Shown here: positions 7,060 to 15,948 of the stretch, piece after piece | Numbering within the stretch: position 1 is the first letter of the stretch | How the letters are laid out: every line of letters starts with the position of its first letter | NCBI RefSeq assembly: GCF_000952685.1 | Contig: NZ_JYHV01000004.1 | Location: 62,001-126,000 of the forward strand | Direction: 5' to 3' | Origin: Stutzerimonas stutzeri | Lineage (GTDB): Bacteria > Pseudomonadota > Gammaproteobacteria > Pseudomonadales > Pseudomonadaceae | Length of the DNA stretch: 64,000 nt | The notes under the pieces: generated by a model | The model's database searches: none | What the model saw: the letters and a program-made list of their open reading frames with translations, nothing else | What the model was told of the DNA's origin: nothing | Position numbers and translations under genes: made by a program

Positions 7060-8370
7060 TCAGAACAGTTGCCTCGGCAGCCAGGTGGCGATGCCCGGTA
7101 CGGCGAGGATGATCAGGAACAGCAGCAGCTGAATGGCGATGAACGGCAGAACGCCCTTGTACATGTGACCGTAGCTCATATCCGGCGGCGCGATCGAACG
7201 CAGGTAGAAGATCGACGGAGCCAGCGGCGGCGTCAGGTAGGCCGTTTGCACCACTACCATGAACATCACCGCGAACCAGATCGGATCGATCCCTGCCAGC
7301 TTCACCAACGGCATGAAGATCGGTACGAAAATCAGCACGATCGAAATCCAGTCCAGCACCATGCCGGCGATCAGCACGATGGCCATCAGCGCCAGGATCA
7401 GCCAATAAGGGCTCAGGTCCATCGCGCCCATGAAATCGGCGAGCATCCAGCCACCGCCGCTGGCGGCGAAGATCGCGGTGAACATGGTGCCGCCGGTAAC
7501 GATCAGCATGATCATGGCTGTGATGGTGATGGTTGAGACCAACGCCTCGATCAGCCGGGCCACGCTCAATTCGCGAAAGCACAGCGCCAGCAAGGCCGCA
7601 CCGAACGCACCGACCGCGGCGGATTCGGTGGGCGAGGCGATCCCGGCAAGCATCGAGCCGAGCACGGCGAAGATCAGCAGGAACGGCGGAATCAGCGCCT
7701 TGAGCGTGATCGCCAGCTTTTCCATCAGCGGCGTGGCCTGCATCGCCGGCACGGCGGGGGCCAGCGAAGGTGTGATCCAGCAGCGCACGCCGATGTAGAG
7801 CAGGAACAACGCCAGCATCAGCACACCAGGAATCAGTGTCGCGGCGAACAGCTGGCCGATCGATAGCTGCGCCATCGAGGCGTACACCACGACGATCACC
7901 GATGGCGGGATAATGGTGCCAAGCGAGCCGCCTGCGCAGATGGTGCCGGCGATCAGCGAGCGGTCGTAGTGGTATTTGCTCATGGCCGGGATGGCCATCA
8001 TGCCGACGACGATTTCAACTGCGCCGACGATCCCCGAGCTGGCGGCGAAGATGCCGCACATCAACATGGTCGACATCGCCAGGCCACCGGAAAAGCCGCC
8101 GAGCCAGAGCTGCAGCGCCTCGTACAGCCGCCGGGCCAGGCCGCTGCGCTCGAGGATTGCACCCATCAGCACGAACAACGGGATCGCGGAGAGCGAAAAG
8201 TTGGTCGAGGCCTGCAGCAGCGAGCCGAACATCTGCTGGAAGATGTTTTCGCCGAACAGCAGCATGCCGAACAGAGCTGACACGGTGATCAGCGAAAACG
8301 AAACCGGAATGCCGAGAAAGATGAAGACGAACAGCATCGCGAACATCAACAGCGGGATGAAATCCATCAT
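7060..8370 (-). CDS. TRAP transporter large permease (DctM type)
   Basis: Large membrane subunit of a tripartite ATP-independent periplasmic transporter, 436 residues and strongly hydrophobic, with about twelve predicted membrane segments. Typical DctM blocks are present: GGSLGTIIPPSVIVVVYA and GIASPTESAAVGAFGA. It couples sodium or proton entry to solute uptake. The ATG at 8370 overlaps the stop of the small permease (ATGA). Position in an operon with lhpC and the pyrroline-2-carboxylate reductase suggests it brings in a hydroxyproline isomer or a related acid; the substrate is inferred. Confidence 0.93.
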   Translation of the reverse strand: MMDFIPLLMFAMLFVFIFLGIPVSFSLITVSALFGMLLFGENIFQQMFGSLLQASTNFSLSAIPLFVLMGAILERSGLARRLYEALQLWLGGFSGGLAMSTMLMCGIFAASSGIVGAVEIVVGMMAIPAMSKYHYDRSLIAGTICAGGSLGTIIPPSVIVVVYASMAQLSIGQLFAATLIPGVLMLALFLLYIGVRCWITPSLAPAVPAMQATPLMEKLAITLKALIPPFLLIFAVLGSMLAGIASPTESAAVGAFGAALLALCFRELSVARLIEALVSTITITAMIMLIVTGGTMFTAIFAASGGGWMLADFMGAMDLSPYWLILALMAIVLIAGMVLDWISIVLIFVPIFMPLVKLAGIDPIWFAVMFMVVVQTAYLTPPLAPSIFYLRSIAPPDMSYGHMYKGVLPFIAIQLLLFLIILAVPGIATWLPRQLF

Positions 8371-8876
8371 TCGGGCATTCCCCCGCTGGGCTGCTTCTGG
8401 TCGGTGAAGTAGCGGTAGGCGTCGACCAGCACCTGCAGGGTCAGTGCAGCCAGGCCGATGGCCAGAGCGCTGTAGAACGGCCAGATCAGCGGTGCCCAGG
8501 GGCTGACGTGTTCGACCTCGCCGGTGACGAAGGCGTGCCAGGTGCGTTTGCCGGCCGTCCAGGTCAGGGCGCCAAGAATGGGGGCGAACAACAGCAGGTA
8601 GAACAGGCCGTTGATCCAGCGCTGCACGGCCGGCTTGAGCCGCGAGGCGAGAAAGTCGATGCGCACGTGGGCGTCGATCTTCAGCGCATAGGCGCAGCCG
8701 AGAATGAACATGGCGCCATTGAGCATGTAGGAGATGTCGAAGGCCCAGAGCGTCGGCGCGTTCAGCACGTAACGCGAGAACACTTCGAAGATCATCGCCA
8801 GCACCAGTAACAGCGCCATGGCCGCCGCGACCCAGAGCAGGGCGGTGCCCGGCCAGTCGAAACAATTGCGCTTCAT
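8367..8876 (-). CDS. TRAP transporter small permease (DctQ type)
   Basis: Small membrane subunit of the TRAP system, 169 residues with four predicted membrane helices (about 14-32, 48-65, 88-106, 130-150). The DctQ hallmark EVFSRYVLN followed by WAFDISYMLNG is clear. It pairs with the downstream large permease by a 4-base overlap and lies 43 bases after the binding-protein gene, with a hairpin in between. Confidence 0.92.
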   Translation of the reverse strand: MKRNCFDWPGTALLWVAAAMALLLVLAMIFEVFSRYVLNAPTLWAFDISYMLNGAMFILGCAYALKIDAHVRIDFLASRLKPAVQRWINGLFYLLLFAPILGALTWTAGKRTWHAFVTGEVEHVSPWAPLIWPFYSALAIGLAALTLQVLVDAYRYFTDQKQPSGGMPE

Positions 8877-8887
8877 TGAACCTCCAG

Positions 8888-8911
8888 GCCGGCCGCCACT
8901 GGGCGGCCGGC
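8888..8911 (-). promoter_or_regulatory. Hairpin between TRAP binding protein and permease genes
   Basis: Perfect 10-bp GC-rich inverted repeat (8888-8897 / 8902-8911, loop ACTG) just after the dctP-type stop codon and before the small permease. Such hairpins often stabilise the upstream message so that the periplasmic binding protein is made in excess over the membrane subunits. The role is inferred from position. Confidence 0.6.
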
Positions 8912-8919
8912 GGCGTTGC

Positions 8920-9969
8920 TCAGTGACGGTACAGGTAGGACGAGTTGTCCGACCAGCGCTTCATGTAGTCCTGGTAGTCCTTGAGGATCGCCTTGGCGTC
9001 AGTCTTCCCTGCGGCGCGTGCCTCGATCTGTGAGGTGACCAGGTCATTGCCGCGCTTGGCCAGATCCTCAATCGCTGCCGGATCCAGCCGGAGGATCTCG
9101 ATGCCGGCGTCCTTGTAGGTCTGCATGGCTTTCATGTCGGCGTCGAGGAAGTGAAAGTAGCTCTGCATCGTGGTCAGCTTGGCCGCCGCTTCGAGCTTGG
9201 CCTGGGTGTCCTTGTCCAGCGAGTCCCAGCTCTTGGTGGTCATGAAAAATTCCCAGACGAACGACGGCTGGTGCACGCCCGGCGTGAGAATGTAGGGCGC
9301 GACCTCGTGAAAGCCCTCGGTGAGGTTGGCGCCCGGCGTTGCCCACTCAATGGCGTCCACGCCCTTGCGTTGCAGCAGCGTGTAGATCTCGCCTGGCGGC
9401 ACCACCGTTGGCGAGGCGCCGACCTGCTTGACCACTTCGGCCCAGGCGCCGGCAGTGCGGTACTTCACGCCCTTGAAATCTTCCAGGCTTTGAATCTTCT
9501 TGTTCGAGTGGGCAAGGATCTCGGTGCTGCCGACGCCGACCACCATCGAGTGCAGGCCCATCTCCTTCTCACGGTATTCCTGCAGGTATTTCAAGCCATT
9601 GCCCTCGTACAGCCAGGACAGCGTCTCTTCGCCGGACATGCCGCCCGGGTAGCTGGCGAACACGTTGTTCAACGGGTCCTGATTGACCAGGTAAGTGGAG
9701 GTGGAGTGCCCAGCCTTGAGTACGCCGTTCTGTACCGATTCGAAGACCTGCAGCGCCGGGACGATCACCCCGGCGCCGACCGGGCGGATCTTCACCTCGC
9801 CATCGGTCAGCAGGTCAGCGTTCTTGGCGAAGCGCACCAGGAAATTCTCGAAGAAGAAACTGCCTTCCGGCACCGAAGTTGGCACCGTGTAAGTCTCGGC
9901 GGCCTGGGTGCCGGCGCACGCCAGGGCCAGGCCGAAGACGGCGAACAGATGGGCTTTTTTCAGTTGCAT
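8920..9969 (-). CDS. TRAP transporter solute-binding protein (DctP type)
   Basis: Periplasmic binding protein of the TRAP system, 349 residues. A signal peptide covers about residues 1-23 (MQLKKAHLFAVFG..., cleavage likely after TQA). The mature protein has the DctP features ILAHSNKKIQSLEDFKGVKYR and the ligand-arginine region KYRTAGAWAEVVKQVGASP. I chose the ATG at 9969, which has GAGAGG 6 bases upstream, over an ATG 15 bases earlier. It is the second gene after lhpC. Family members bind carboxylates, keto acids or amino acid derivatives; the ligand here is probably a hydroxyproline-related compound by context. Confidence 0.9.
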   Translation of the reverse strand: MQLKKAHLFAVFGLALACAGTQAAETYTVPTSVPEGSFFFENFLVRFAKNADLLTDGEVKIRPVGAGVIVPALQVFESVQNGVLKAGHSTSTYLVNQDPLNNVFASYPGGMSGEETLSWLYEGNGLKYLQEYREKEMGLHSMVVGVGSTEILAHSNKKIQSLEDFKGVKYRTAGAWAEVVKQVGASPTVVPPGEIYTLLQRKGVDAIEWATPGANLTEGFHEVAPYILTPGVHQPSFVWEFFMTTKSWDSLDKDTQAKLEAAAKLTTMQSYFHFLDADMKAMQTYKDAGIEILRLDPAAIEDLAKRGNDLVTSQIEARAAGKTDAKAILKDYQDYMKRWSDNSSYLYRH

Positions 9970-10045
9970 GGCGAAACCTCTCATGGCGAGTCAGGGGCCT
10001 GGCCGCAGGCGCGGCACAGGCAGGTTGCGGCAGGGGCGGAACGGC

Positions 10046-10963
10046 TCACAGGCCTACGTCGGGCAGCGTCGGACGATTGGCCATGGCTTTGGCCATGATC
10101 TGTTCGACGTACTGACGGTCAGCATCGGGTAGGGCCAGGCGTGGTGGGCGAGTCAGGGCACTGCCGCGGCCGGCGATGGCTTCGCAGAGCTTGATGCATT
10201 GCACCAGGTCGGCACGGGCGTCGAGATGGAGGATCGGCATCAGCCATTCGTAGATCGGCATGGCCTCGGCGAAACGGCCGGCTTTGGCCAGTCGGAAAAT
10301 GGTTTCGCCTTCCTTGGGGAACACGTTCGACATGCCCGACACCCAGCCCTCGGCGCCCACGGCGATGCTTTCCAGCACCACGTCATCGAGGCCGGCGAAC
10401 AGCACGAAGCGGTCGCCGACTTCGTTGCGCACATCGATGAAGCGGCGGGTGTCGCCCGAGGAGTCCTTGAAGCAGACCACGTTGTCGCAGTCGGACAGCG
10501 AGATGAGGATGTCCGGCGTGACGTCGTTTTTGTAGATCGGCGGGTTGTTGTAGACCATCAGCGGCACATCGGCATTCTTCGCCACGTAGCGGTAGTGCTC
10601 GGCGGTCTCGAACGGCTTGGAGCCGTAGACCAGCGCCGGCATCAGCATCACGCCGTCGACGCCGACCCGCTTCACCGCATTGGCGACCTTCGCCGCTTGC
10701 ACGCTGGTGAATTCGGCCACGCCGCAAATTACCGGCACGCGGCCTTTGGAGGCGTCCACGGCGACCTCGGTGACGGCGATCTTTTCTTCTGTGCTCAGCG
10801 AGGTGTTCTCGCCTACCGAGCCGCAGACCACCAGCCCTGACACGCCGTCACGGATGACGTTGGAGATGACCTTGTGGGTTTGTTCAAGGTTGATGGAAAA
10901 GTCATCGTTAAATTGCGTGGTAACGGCGGGGAAGACCCCGCTCCAGTTGACTCGTTTGCTCAT
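10046..10963 (-). CDS. lhpC: 1-pyrroline-4-hydroxy-2-carboxylate deaminase (DapA family)
   Basis: Class I aldolase-fold enzyme of the DapA/N-acetylneuraminate lyase family, 305 residues. It deaminates the cyclic imine made from cis-4-hydroxy-D-proline to alpha-ketoglutarate semialdehyde plus ammonia. The Schiff-base lysine is Lys166 (VVCFKDSSGDTRRF) and the catalytic Tyr is Tyr138 (LMVYNNPP). The start is ATG 10963, with GGGAGA 6 bases upstream; a longer in-frame start at 11020 would run through the CGTATACG box and is unlikely. First gene of the operon carrying the TRAP transporter and reductase. Confidence 0.9.
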   Translation of the reverse strand: MSKRVNWSGVFPAVTTQFNDDFSINLEQTHKVISNVIRDGVSGLVVCGSVGENTSLSTEEKIAVTEVAVDASKGRVPVICGVAEFTSVQAAKVANAVKRVGVDGVMLMPALVYGSKPFETAEHYRYVAKNADVPLMVYNNPPIYKNDVTPDILISLSDCDNVVCFKDSSGDTRRFIDVRNEVGDRFVLFAGLDDVVLESIAVGAEGWVSGMSNVFPKEGETIFRLAKAGRFAEAMPIYEWLMPILHLDARADLVQCIKLCEAIAGRGSALTRPPRLALPDADRQYVEQIMAKAMANRPTLPDVGL

Positions 10964-10988
10964 GTTTGTCTCCCGTCTTATGGTATTT

Positions 10989-10996
10989 CGTATACG
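10989..10996. promoter_or_regulatory. CGTATACG operator, copy 1 (lhpC operon)
   Basis: Palindrome CGTATACG in the context TTTCGTATACGTT, 26 bases upstream of the lhpC start. The same box with the same TTTCG/CGTT flanks occurs at 16817, and a variant occurs at 22347. The GTATAC core is typical of sites bound by FCD-type GntR regulators, one of which is encoded at 21560-22306. Binding is inferred. Confidence 0.7.
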
Positions 10997-11056
10997 TTGT
11001 GCTTCGTGTAAAGAAGGCATCCCTGCTCCGTCGCGCCCGAAGGACGGGCGTCTGTT

Positions 11057-12094
11057 CTACTGCTGTTTGGCTCCCGGCCAGGTGTCGGAGAGCCGATAGC
11101 CTTCCGGCCAAGGGTCGTCCGGGTCGAGCATGTGTTGGTGCGTGCCGGTGATCCAGGCACGTCCCGAGATGCACGGATAGATCGCTGGCTGGCCGGCCAG
11201 CTCGGTCAGCGAATCGATGCGGCAATGGAACTCCGAACCGAGGATCGAGCGTCCGATGAAGGGCTCGCCCACGGCCAGCTGTTCCTTGGCATGCAGCACC
11301 GCCATGCGCGCCGAACAACCGGTGCCGGTCGGCGAGCGGTCGATCTTGCCCGGCTGGATGACCACGGCGTTTGCACCGGTGGCCACGCCTTGCTCGCGGA
11401 CCACCGGGGCGGCCAGCTGGCAGAAAGAGATATGCGCCCAATCCGGGTTGCTCGGGTGGACGAAACCGAGCTGCTCGTTGGCCGCGCGGGTGATCTTCAA
11501 CCCCGTGGCGACCAGATCGGCCGCCTCGTCGGGACGGATGCTGAAGCCCAGCGCCTGAGCGTCGGCGATCACGAAACTGTCACCGCCATAGGCTGTGTCG
11601 ACCTTGAGCGTGCCGAGGCCTTCGACTTCGAGCATGGCGTCGAGCTTGTCGGCGAAGGAAGGCACGTTCCGCACCTCGACCCGCTCGACCTTGCCGTTAC
11701 GGCACTGGGCGACCACGTCGATCAGCCCGCCCGGCGCTTCGAGCGTCAGCCGTGTTTCCGGCTCGGTCATCGGCAGGATGCCGCTGTCCAGCAGTACCGT
11801 GGCGACACACAGTGAGTTGGAGCCGGACATCGGAGGTGTGTCGGCCGGCTCCATGATGATCCAGCCCATCTGCGCGCGCGGGTTCTTTGGCGGGACCAGC
11901 AGATTGACGTGACGGAACACCCCGCCGCGCGGCTCGTTGAGCATGAAGTTGCGCAGGGTTTCGTCACGAGCGATCCAGCGGGACTGCTCCCACAGCGTGT
12001 CGCCCGGTGGCGGGGCGACGCCGCCGATGATGACGTCACCGACTTCACCCTCGGCGTGGCAACTGACGACGTGTATGACCTTGCTCGAACGCAT
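11057..12094 (-). CDS. Proline-racemase-fold trans-3-hydroxy-L-proline dehydratase (probable)
   Basis: 345-residue member of the proline racemase superfamily. At the two catalytic positions it has Ser90 ([10 protein letters not shown]) and Thr256 ([13 protein letters not shown]) instead of the Cys/Cys pair of racemases and 4-hydroxyproline epimerases. A Thr at the second position is the mark of trans-3-hydroxy-L-proline dehydratases, which convert the substrate to Delta1-pyrroline-2-carboxylate. The gene follows the ABC-transporter ATPase by 10 bases, and the reductase for the product is at 6009-7022. An epimerase role is less likely because a Cys/Cys enzyme exists at 20509-21507. Confidence 0.83.
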   Translation of the reverse strand: MRSSKVIHVVSCHAEGEVGDVIIGGVAPPPGDTLWEQSRWIARDETLRNFMLNEPRGGVFRHVNLLVPPKNPRAQMGWIIMEPADTPPMSGSNSLCVATVLLDSGILPMTEPETRLTLEAPGGLIDVVAQCRNGKVERVEVRNVPSFADKLDAMLEVEGLGTLKVDTAYGGDSFVIADAQALGFSIRPDEAADLVATGLKITRAANEQLGFVHPSNPDWAHISFCQLAAPVVREQGVATGANAVVIQPGKIDRSPTGTGCSARMAVLHAKEQLAVGEPFIGRSILGSEFHCRIDSLTELAGQPAIYPCISGRAWITGTHQHMLDPDDPWPEGYRLSDTWPGAKQQ

Positions 12095-12104
12095 GCGATC
12101 TCCC

Positions 12105-12827
12105 CTAAATCACCGACTTCAGGAAAGCCGCGGTTTCCGGCTTCTGCGGGTTGCTGATGACCTGATCGGGCGGGCCGATCTCGTGCACCAGGCCATCACG
12201 GAAGAACGCGACCCGATCGGACACCTCGCGAGCAAAGCCCATCTCATGGGTTACCAGCACCATGGTCATGCCGTCTTCAGCGAGCAGGCGCATAGTGTCG
12301 AGCACCTCGCCAACAAGCTGTGGATCCAGGGCCGAAGTGGCCTCGTCGAACAGCATGTAATCAGGCGACATGGCCAGTGCGCGGGCGATGGCCATGCGTT
12401 GCTGTTGGCCGCCGGACAGCTTGCTGGGGAATACCTTCAGCTTGTCCGCCAAGCCGACATGGGTGAGTTGCTTGACCGCCAGTTCTTCGGCTTCGGCGCG
12501 GCTTTTGCCGAGTACCTTGCGTGGCGCCAGCATCACGTTTTCCAGCACCGTCAGATGCGGGAAGGCGTTCCATTGCTGGAAAACGATGCCGATCTTCTGC
12601 CGCAGCTTGTTGATGTCGGTGCCCTTGGCGTGCACTTCGGTGCCATCGACACGGATCGAACCGCTCTTGATCGATTCCAGCCCGTTGATGCACATCAGCA
12701 GGGTCGACTTGCCCGAGCCCGAGCCACCAATGATCGAGACCACCTCACCCTTGTTGACGGTCAGGTCGACGCCCTTGATCACTTCGAGCTCGCCGAAGGA
12801 CTTGTGCACCTTTTCGATCTCAATCAT
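12105..12827 (-). CDS. Amino-acid ABC transporter ATP-binding protein
   Basis: ATPase of a polar amino acid uptake system (GlnQ/HisP type), 240 residues. Walker A is GGSGSGKST (about 34-42), the Q-loop is [13 protein letters not shown], the signature is [15 protein letters not shown] and Walker B is [12 protein letters not shown]. The ATG at 12827 overlaps the stop of the upstream permease (ATGA). It energises the permease pair encoded just upstream and works with the binding protein at 15949-16758. Confidence 0.95.
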   Translation of the reverse strand: MIEIEKVHKSFGELEVIKGVDLTVNKGEVVSIIGGSGSGKSTLLMCINGLESIKSGSIRVDGTEVHAKGTDINKLRQKIGIVFQQWNAFPHLTVLENVMLAPRKVLGKSRAEAEELAVKQLTHVGLADKLKVFPSKLSGGQQQRMAIARALAMSPDYMLFDEATSALDPQLVGEVLDTMRLLAEDGMTMVLVTHEMGFAREVSDRVAFFRDGLVHEIGPPDQVISNPQKPETAAFLKSVI

Positions 12828-13468
12828 TGCTGCCACCTTTTTTCCAGCCGGGCGCCCAGGCGAGCGACCACCAGGCTCATGACGTAGTAGATGAGTCCCG
12901 CGATGCAGAGCACCAGCAGCGGCTCCTGAATGCGCGTGACAATGGTCTGCGAGGCGCGTAGCAGCTCGATGATGCCGATCCACATCACCAGCGCGGTGTC
13001 CTTCATTACCGACAGCACCAGATTGACCCAGCCTGGAAAGGCGACGCGGGTCGCGACCGGCAAGACGATATAGCGCAGGTCCTGCCAATAGGTCAGGCCC
13101 AGCGAGCGACTGGCCAGACGCAAGCTGCCCGGCACCGCCAGCACGCCGCCGCGCACCACTTCGGTGAAAAAAGCCGCGGCGTAGATTCCCAGCACCACGC
13201 AGCCGACGGTGAAGGCGCTCCAGTCCAGCCCGACGATGCTTTTCAGGGCGTTGAACAGGACGAACTGGATCAGAAGCGGCACGCTGCGAAAGATGTCCAG
13301 GAACCAGGCCAGCGGCAGACTTGCCCGGGGAAACAGCGCGCGAATCACGCCGAAGACGATGCCGGCAATGGTGCCCAGCAGCATCGCCCAGAAGGTCAGC
13401 ATCAAGGTCACACCGGCGCCCTTGAGCAGGAACAGCAGATCGGTTGAGGTCAGGCTGGTATCAAACAT
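12824..13468 (-). CDS. Amino-acid ABC transporter permease (second)
   Basis: Inner-membrane permease of the HisM/GlnP family, 214 residues with about five membrane helices. The EAA-loop region is SLRLASRSLGLTYWQDLRYIVLPVATR (about 134-160). It likely forms a heterodimer with the neighbouring permease at 13479-14144, from which it is separated by 10 bases. Part of the operon that also carries aconitase X and the 3-hydroxyproline dehydratase. Confidence 0.93.
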   Translation of the reverse strand: MFDTSLTSTDLLFLLKGAGVTLMLTFWAMLLGTIAGIVFGVIRALFPRASLPLAWFLDIFRSVPLLIQFVLFNALKSIVGLDWSAFTVGCVVLGIYAAAFFTEVVRGGVLAVPGSLRLASRSLGLTYWQDLRYIVLPVATRVAFPGWVNLVLSVMKDTALVMWIGIIELLRASQTIVTRIQEPLLVLCIAGLIYYVMSLVVARLGARLEKRWQQ

Positions 13469-13478
13469 GCTCGGATCC

Positions 13479-14144
13479 TCAGTAGCGGAACAGCCGCCAG
13501 GCCATCAGCCGGGCCACCCCTACGATCAGCTTGGCGATCAGGTAATAGATCACGGCGGCCAGGGCGAAATATTCGAAGGTGCGGAAGGTCTTGACGTTGT
13601 AGTCCTGGGTCACGCCGGTGAGGTCGTTGTTCAAGCCGACGATCACGCCCAGCGAGGTCATCAGCACGGCCCAGACCATCTGGTTGGAGAGCGGGTGGAA
13701 GACGATGCGCAGCAATTGAGGAATGACGATCAGCCGGTACGCCTGGAACGCACTCATGCCCAGCGATCGCGCGGCGCGCATCTGCGTATCCGGCACTGCT
13801 TTCAGGCCGCCGCGGAAGTTTTCCGCCAGGTAACCGGCGTTGTTGAAGGTGATGCCGGCAAGCAGCGCCGCCCAGGAGCTGATGTGCCAACCGAAGGCGC
13901 CGAGGCCGAAATACAGCGCGTAGATCTGGAACAGCGATGGCGTGTTGCGTGCCACCGAGACCCAGGCGCTGCCAACGCCTTTGAGCAGCGGGTTGCGGGT
14001 CTCGCGCATGGCGGTCAGCACCAGTGCGATGAGCACGCCGAAGATCATCGACAGCGCGGCGGTCTCGAAGGTGACCACCGCGCCGGCGAGCATATCCGGC
14101 AGGGCGCGGAAGGCGGGCCGCCAATGGAAGGTGTAGTCGAACAT
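13479..14144 (-). CDS. Amino-acid ABC transporter permease (first)
   Basis: Inner-membrane permease of the polar amino acid family, 221 residues. The EAA-type loop is DTQMRAARSLGMSAFQAYRLIVIPQLLR, and membrane helices surround it. It starts 3 bases after the aconitase X stop codon, so it is tightly coupled to that gene. Together with the 12824-13468 permease it should form the channel for the hydroxyproline-linked ABC importer. Confidence 0.93.
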   Translation of the reverse strand: MFDYTFHWRPAFRALPDMLAGAVVTFETAALSMIFGVLIALVLTAMRETRNPLLKGVGSAWVSVARNTPSLFQIYALYFGLGAFGWHISSWAALLAGITFNNAGYLAENFRGGLKAVPDTQMRAARSLGMSAFQAYRLIVIPQLLRIVFHPLSNQMVWAVLMTSLGVIVGLNNDLTGVTQDYNVKTFRTFEYFALAAVIYYLIAKLIVGVARLMAWRLFRY

Positions 14145-14147
14145 CGC

Positions 14148-15935
14148 TCAGTGCACTCCTTCGATGTCGGCAGCGGTAAGCCAGCGCGGCAGGCGACCAC
14201 TGGTTTGGCCGCTGCAGGCGGTATCGACGCATTCGGCCAGGCTGCCGAAGCGCACCTGCCGGCCAACCAGACCGGGTGCGTAATGGGCGTATTTGCCAGA
14301 GTTGGTCATCAGGGTGCGCGCCGTCAGCGGCACGACCGGTTCTTCGAGCATGCACCAGCAGGTGTCGGTAATGATCTGCACACCGAAGCGCTCTAGCGTC
14401 TGCAGGTATCCGGCTTCGCTGGCTTGTCGCTGGATCTCACGACCGCAGGTGACCAGTACGGCCACATCGGTGTGTTTCACCCGGCCTTCGCACAGCTGTG
14501 CAAGGCGGGCGAATTCGCTCAACGAGAAATGCGGATTGCCCAGGCTAATCAACTCGATATCTGCAAATTCACCGCTGTCCAGTTCGCGCCAGCTGGCCAG
14601 CAGATCGGCACGTTGGACCGACAGGATGCGATCTGGCGCTTGGCCGCCCAGGGCAGCCTCGGCCGATGGCGCTTCCGGTGTAACGCCAACGATATGAAAC
14701 ATCGGCGCCGCCGAGGTGGTGGCGAAGGCAGCGCCAAAGGCCTTGAGGTCGTCGAGCGTCGGTTCGCGTTGTTCGAGCCCGCAGATCACAGGGATGTCGC
14801 TGCCGCAGAGCAGGCCGAGGTGATAGCCCAGCAGCGGGTAGAAGGCGTCATCCAGATCCTGCAGCGCAGGCAGGTCGATACGCAGTGTGGCGTGGCGCTG
14901 ATCGGCCAGGTGGCAGCCCGTCAGCGGCGCGCGGCCGGTCAGGGCGATGCAGATATCCAGGAAGTCGGGGTACTTCAACGTGCGCGCACCCAGCACGCTA
15001 TTGGCATACACCACGGCATTGGATTCCGCCCAGACGACCTGCTCACCGGCGCTTGGCGCGCTGTCGAGCAGATAGGGCGCGCAGGTGAAACTGGCGCTGG
15101 CGCCCATTTCGACATAGGCGTCGGCCAACTGGCTGGCCGGCTCGCCGAACGTGGCGGCGACGCCCATCTGTCGCCAGTGGCGCTGATCCACAGAGATCGA
15201 ATTGAGGGTGGTCGGGACCTTCACCTGCCCGCCCCAGTCGGCCAGCTGCCGTGCGAACCTGAGACTCGCCGGCCCGGTATAGATGCAGCCGTCGATATGC
15301 GCCTGGGTGATATCCACCAGCTCCCGCGCGCCTTGGAGTTCGGCCATGCGCAACAGGATTTGCATGGCCGCCTGAGTGGCCTTGCCATGCTCACCGGCGA
15401 GCATGGCCTGGTCCTGCGCGTTCAAGGTAATGCTTGCCGGTAAGGGGTATTCGGGAGCCGTCGAAGCGGTCCATTCATCTTTTGGCAGCTCGGCGAAGCC
15501 CTCCACCCGGCCGTTTTCGATGCGCAGGTAGCGGGCGTCGCGCAGCGCCGCGAAGGCTTGCGAACCGATGCTCACCACCGGAAGCGAACGGTCGAACAGT
15601 TGCTGCGCCACCAGTACGCCGAGGGTGAGAATTTCCTCTGCTTCGGCGAAGACCAGCGCGGCCGGTGCATGACCGTTGAGGATGAGCTCCAGCAGGACAC
15701 TGCTGCCGGTGCAGGACCCACGCCCGCTGGGAATCGCCAACACCTGGCCGGCGATGACCTGACCGTTGAGCGGGTGGTGACGGTCGATCACTTCGCCACT
15801 CAACGGATCAACGCCGCCCCAGAAACTCAGGCCCACCTCCGCATGCAGACAGGCTGCCTGGGCACTGCCCGACACCAGGCTGCGCCCCCGGAAATTGAGC
15901 GCAGGCTGTTGGATGAGCGCGTCGCGACGAAGCAT
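14148..15935 (-). CDS. Aconitase X, fused small and large domains (cis-3-hydroxy-L-proline dehydratase type)
   Basis: 595-residue AcnX protein. The N-terminal ~140 residues are the DUF126 swivelling domain (with AIPSGRGSCTGSSVLLE), and the remainder is the DUF521 catalytic domain (GASASFTCAPYLLDS, WAESNAVVYANSVLGARTLKYPD, ITDTCWCMLEEP). Fused bacterial AcnX proteins of this type are known to dehydrate cis-3-hydroxy-L-proline to Delta1-pyrroline-2-carboxylate; archaeal and other split forms act on mevalonate phosphate. It lies between the ABC binding protein and permease genes, in the same operon as the trans-3-hydroxyproline dehydratase, which supports the hydroxyproline role. Confidence 0.88.
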   Translation of the reverse strand: MLRRDALIQQPALNFRGRSLVSGSAQAACLHAEVGLSFWGGVDPLSGEVIDRHHPLNGQVIAGQVLAIPSGRGSCTGSSVLLELILNGHAPAALVFAEAEEILTLGVLVAQQLFDRSLPVVSIGSQAFAALRDARYLRIENGRVEGFAELPKDEWTASTAPEYPLPASITLNAQDQAMLAGEHGKATQAAMQILLRMAELQGARELVDITQAHIDGCIYTGPASLRFARQLADWGGQVKVPTTLNSISVDQRHWRQMGVAATFGEPASQLADAYVEMGASASFTCAPYLLDSAPSAGEQVVWAESNAVVYANSVLGARTLKYPDFLDICIALTGRAPLTGCHLADQRHATLRIDLPALQDLDDAFYPLLGYHLGLLCGSDIPVICGLEQREPTLDDLKAFGAAFATTSAAPMFHIVGVTPEAPSAEAALGGQAPDRILSVQRADLLASWRELDSGEFADIELISLGNPHFSLSEFARLAQLCEGRVKHTDVAVLVTCGREIQRQASEAGYLQTLERFGVQIITDTCWCMLEEPVVPLTARTLMTNSGKYAHYAPGLVGRQVRFGSLAECVDTACSGQTSGRLPRWLTAADIEGVH

Positions 15936-15948
15936 CGTTATCCGCCGA

